From positions 19,539 to 83,538 of the forward strand of contig JAQYVZ010000012.1 in NCBI GenBank assembly GCA_030145205.1: 64,000 nt of DNA, in the 5' to 3' direction. Under the pieces are notes generated by a model. That model had not been told where the DNA came from, did not search any database, and saw nothing but the letters and a program-made list of their open reading frames with translations. A program made the position numbers and the translations under genes. Below, piece by piece: positions 62,891-64,000 of the stretch (positions are counted from its first letter, which is position 1; each line of letters begins with the position of its first letter). This DNA is from Desulfuromonadales bacterium (GTDB taxonomy: Bacteria; Desulfobacterota; Desulfuromonadia; Desulfuromonadales; BM103).

Positions 62891-64000
62891 ATGACCACCG
62901 ATCAAACCATCCTCTTCAGTCTGATTACCCTCATTTTTATTTTTCTCATATGGGGCAAGATACGTTATGACGTGACCGCATTTGCGGCACTTGTTTTGGC
63001 ATCTCTGGCCGGTGTCATTCCAAAAGACCAAATTTTTTCAGGATTCGGCCACCCGGCTGTCATCATCATAGCCTTGGTACTGATCGTTAGTCGCGGTCTC
63101 TCTCGATCTGGCGCCATAGACATGTTGGCGAGCAAGTTTGTCGATTCGTCGCGCAGTTTGACGAAACATATCGGTTTCATGGCATTTGTTTCCGCAGCAC
63201 TTTCTAGCATTATGAATAATGTTGCCGCGCTAGCATTGTTAATGCCCGTTGATATGCAGGCTGCCCAGCGGGCCAAGCGGAGTCCGGCACTGACGCTGAT
63301 GCCACTTTCATTTGCCTCAATCCTTGGCGGCATGGTTACCCTGATCGGTACTCCGCCGAACATTGTTATCGCCACATATCGCGAGAGCGCCCTAGGCGAG
63401 CCGTACGGCATGTTCTCTTTTGCCCCGGTAGGGTTGGTGGTAGCGATTGTCGGGGTATTGTTTGTCTCTTTTATTGGTTGGCGGTTGATTCCGGTCGAAC
63501 GCGGCAAGCACGATACTCTTCTGGAACTTGGTGATTTACAGGACTACATCTCAAATGCCAAGGTTCCGGAAGCATCCAGTGCGGTGGGAAAGACGCTCAA
63601 GAACCTCGAACCGTTTGCCGAGGAAAGTGACGTCAATATTATCGGTCTGGTGCGGCGTGGTAAGCGCCTTCCCGGCTCCGCCCGGAGAGAAGTCATCCGT
63701 AAGAATGATCTGGTGGTACTTGAAGGGCGCCCTGATACCATCGACCAGTTCGTCGTTGCCGCAGACTTAGAACACGTTGGTGCAGACAAGCATGCTGGCA
63801 TGCTCGCCGATGCGGTGACTCTGGTGGAAGTGGTGGTCCCAAAAGGAGCAATGATCGAAGGACGTACGGCGATGGATGTCCGTTTACTTTACCGTCGCAG
63901 CGTGACCCTGCTTGGCATCTCACGTAAGGGACGAAGAATCCGTGAGCAAGTACGCAAAGCCCCAATTAATGCGGGAGATATTTTGCTGTTGCTTGGCCCC
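62891..64000 (+). CDS. SLC13/CitT-type transporter with RCK domains (3' truncated by window)
   Basis: The first 370 residues of a divalent-anion:sodium symporter-type protein are visible, in one frame to the window edge. Membrane helices occupy about residues 5-200 with the signature SSIMNNVAALALLMPV and GGMVTLIGTPPNIVIA. After it come two soluble RCK/TrkA-C domains (about residues 215-370), for example VNIIGLVRRGKRLPG and MIEGRTAMDVRLLYRRSV. Such proteins may carry sulfate, dicarboxylates or arsenite. The start is the ATG at 62891, without a strong ribosome site. Confidence 0.85.
   Translation, partial: MTTDQTILFSLITLIFIFLIWGKIRYDVTAFAALVLASLAGVIPKDQIFSGFGHPAVIIIALVLIVSRGLSRSGAIDMLASKFVDSSRSLTKHIGFMAFVSAALSSIMNNVAALALLMPVDMQAAQRAKRSPALTLMPLSFASILGGMVTLIGTPPNIVIATYRESALGEPYGMFSFAPVGLVVAIVGVLFVSFIGWRLIPVERGKHDTLLELGDLQDYISNAKVPEASSAVGKTLKNLEPFAEESDVNIIGLVRRGKRLPGSARREVIRKNDLVVLEGRPDTIDQFVVAADLEHVGADKHAGMLADAVTLVEVVVPKGAMIEGRTAMDVRLLYRRSVTLLGISRKGRRIREQVRKAPINAGDILLLLGP

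Overview
The window looks like the chromosome of an anaerobic, cytochrome-rich member of the Desulfuromonadales (Geobacter/Desulfuromonas relatives). That placement is inference from gene content: a class of hybrid cluster protein with the C-x2-C-x8-C-x5-C N-terminus, an octaheme cytochrome next to a DUF3373-type porin, anaerobic-type cobalamin enzymes, many c-di-GMP proteins and a GEMM-like riboswitch. GC content looks moderately high through most of the window and visibly lower from about 60 to 63 kb. I see no tRNA, rRNA, insertion sequence, prophage or CRISPR array.

Layout. 0-5.6 kb: tail of an unknown protein, a methyltransferase, hcp under a palindromic CRP/FNR-type site, an outer-membrane barrel protein and a HAF-repeat lipoprotein. 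5.6-8.8 kb (minus): thioesterase, cbiET, a CobC-like phosphatase and the GTPase engB. 9.1-13.3 kb: small secreted protein, ferritin, ferritin-like protein, and a membrane PAS-GGDEF-EAL protein (minus). 13.7-18.8 kb: monoheme cytochrome, DUF3373 porin, octaheme cytochrome, tatA, OmpA lipoprotein. 19.0-28.5 kb: the gatCAB-mtnA-glnE run, ending in an unusual receiver/DUF4388/J-domain/TPR protein. 28.5-37.2 kb (minus): PilZ protein, SpoIIE phosphatase, ttcA, then a tetR-led tripartite RND efflux operon. 37.4-45.3 kb: unknown exported protein, DHH phosphoesterase, small lipoprotein coupled to a TRIC-type channel, DUF423, a c-di-GMP-I-like riboswitch ahead of a small membrane protein, RcnB-like lipoprotein, CDF transporter, and a membrane polyferredoxin. 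45.3-48.7 kb (minus): hrpB and a lipid kinase. 49-58.7 kb: giant AsmA/DUF748 protein, ClC channel, a chlI/chlD gene that seems to be read through a -1 frameshift, CoA pyrophosphatase, PilZ, SGNH esterase. 58.7-64 kb: amidohydrolase, sulfatase-fold membrane enzyme, methyltransferase and the start of an SLC13/RCK transporter cut by the window edge.

Themes. Cobalamin synthesis is represented by cbiET, a CobC-like phosphatase and a metal-chelatase AAA/VWA gene. The chelatase gene carries an A9 run where the ChlI-like frame can slip -1 into the VWA frame, so one gene may give both small and medium subunits. c-di-GMP signalling is represented by a GGDEF-EAL enzyme, two PilZ proteins and the riboswitch. 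Electron transfer and metal handling are represented by the two cytochromes, porin, polyferredoxin, ferritins and cation transporters. The two most interesting loci are the chelatase frameshift (around 56,070) and the riboswitch (around 40,950-41,075).
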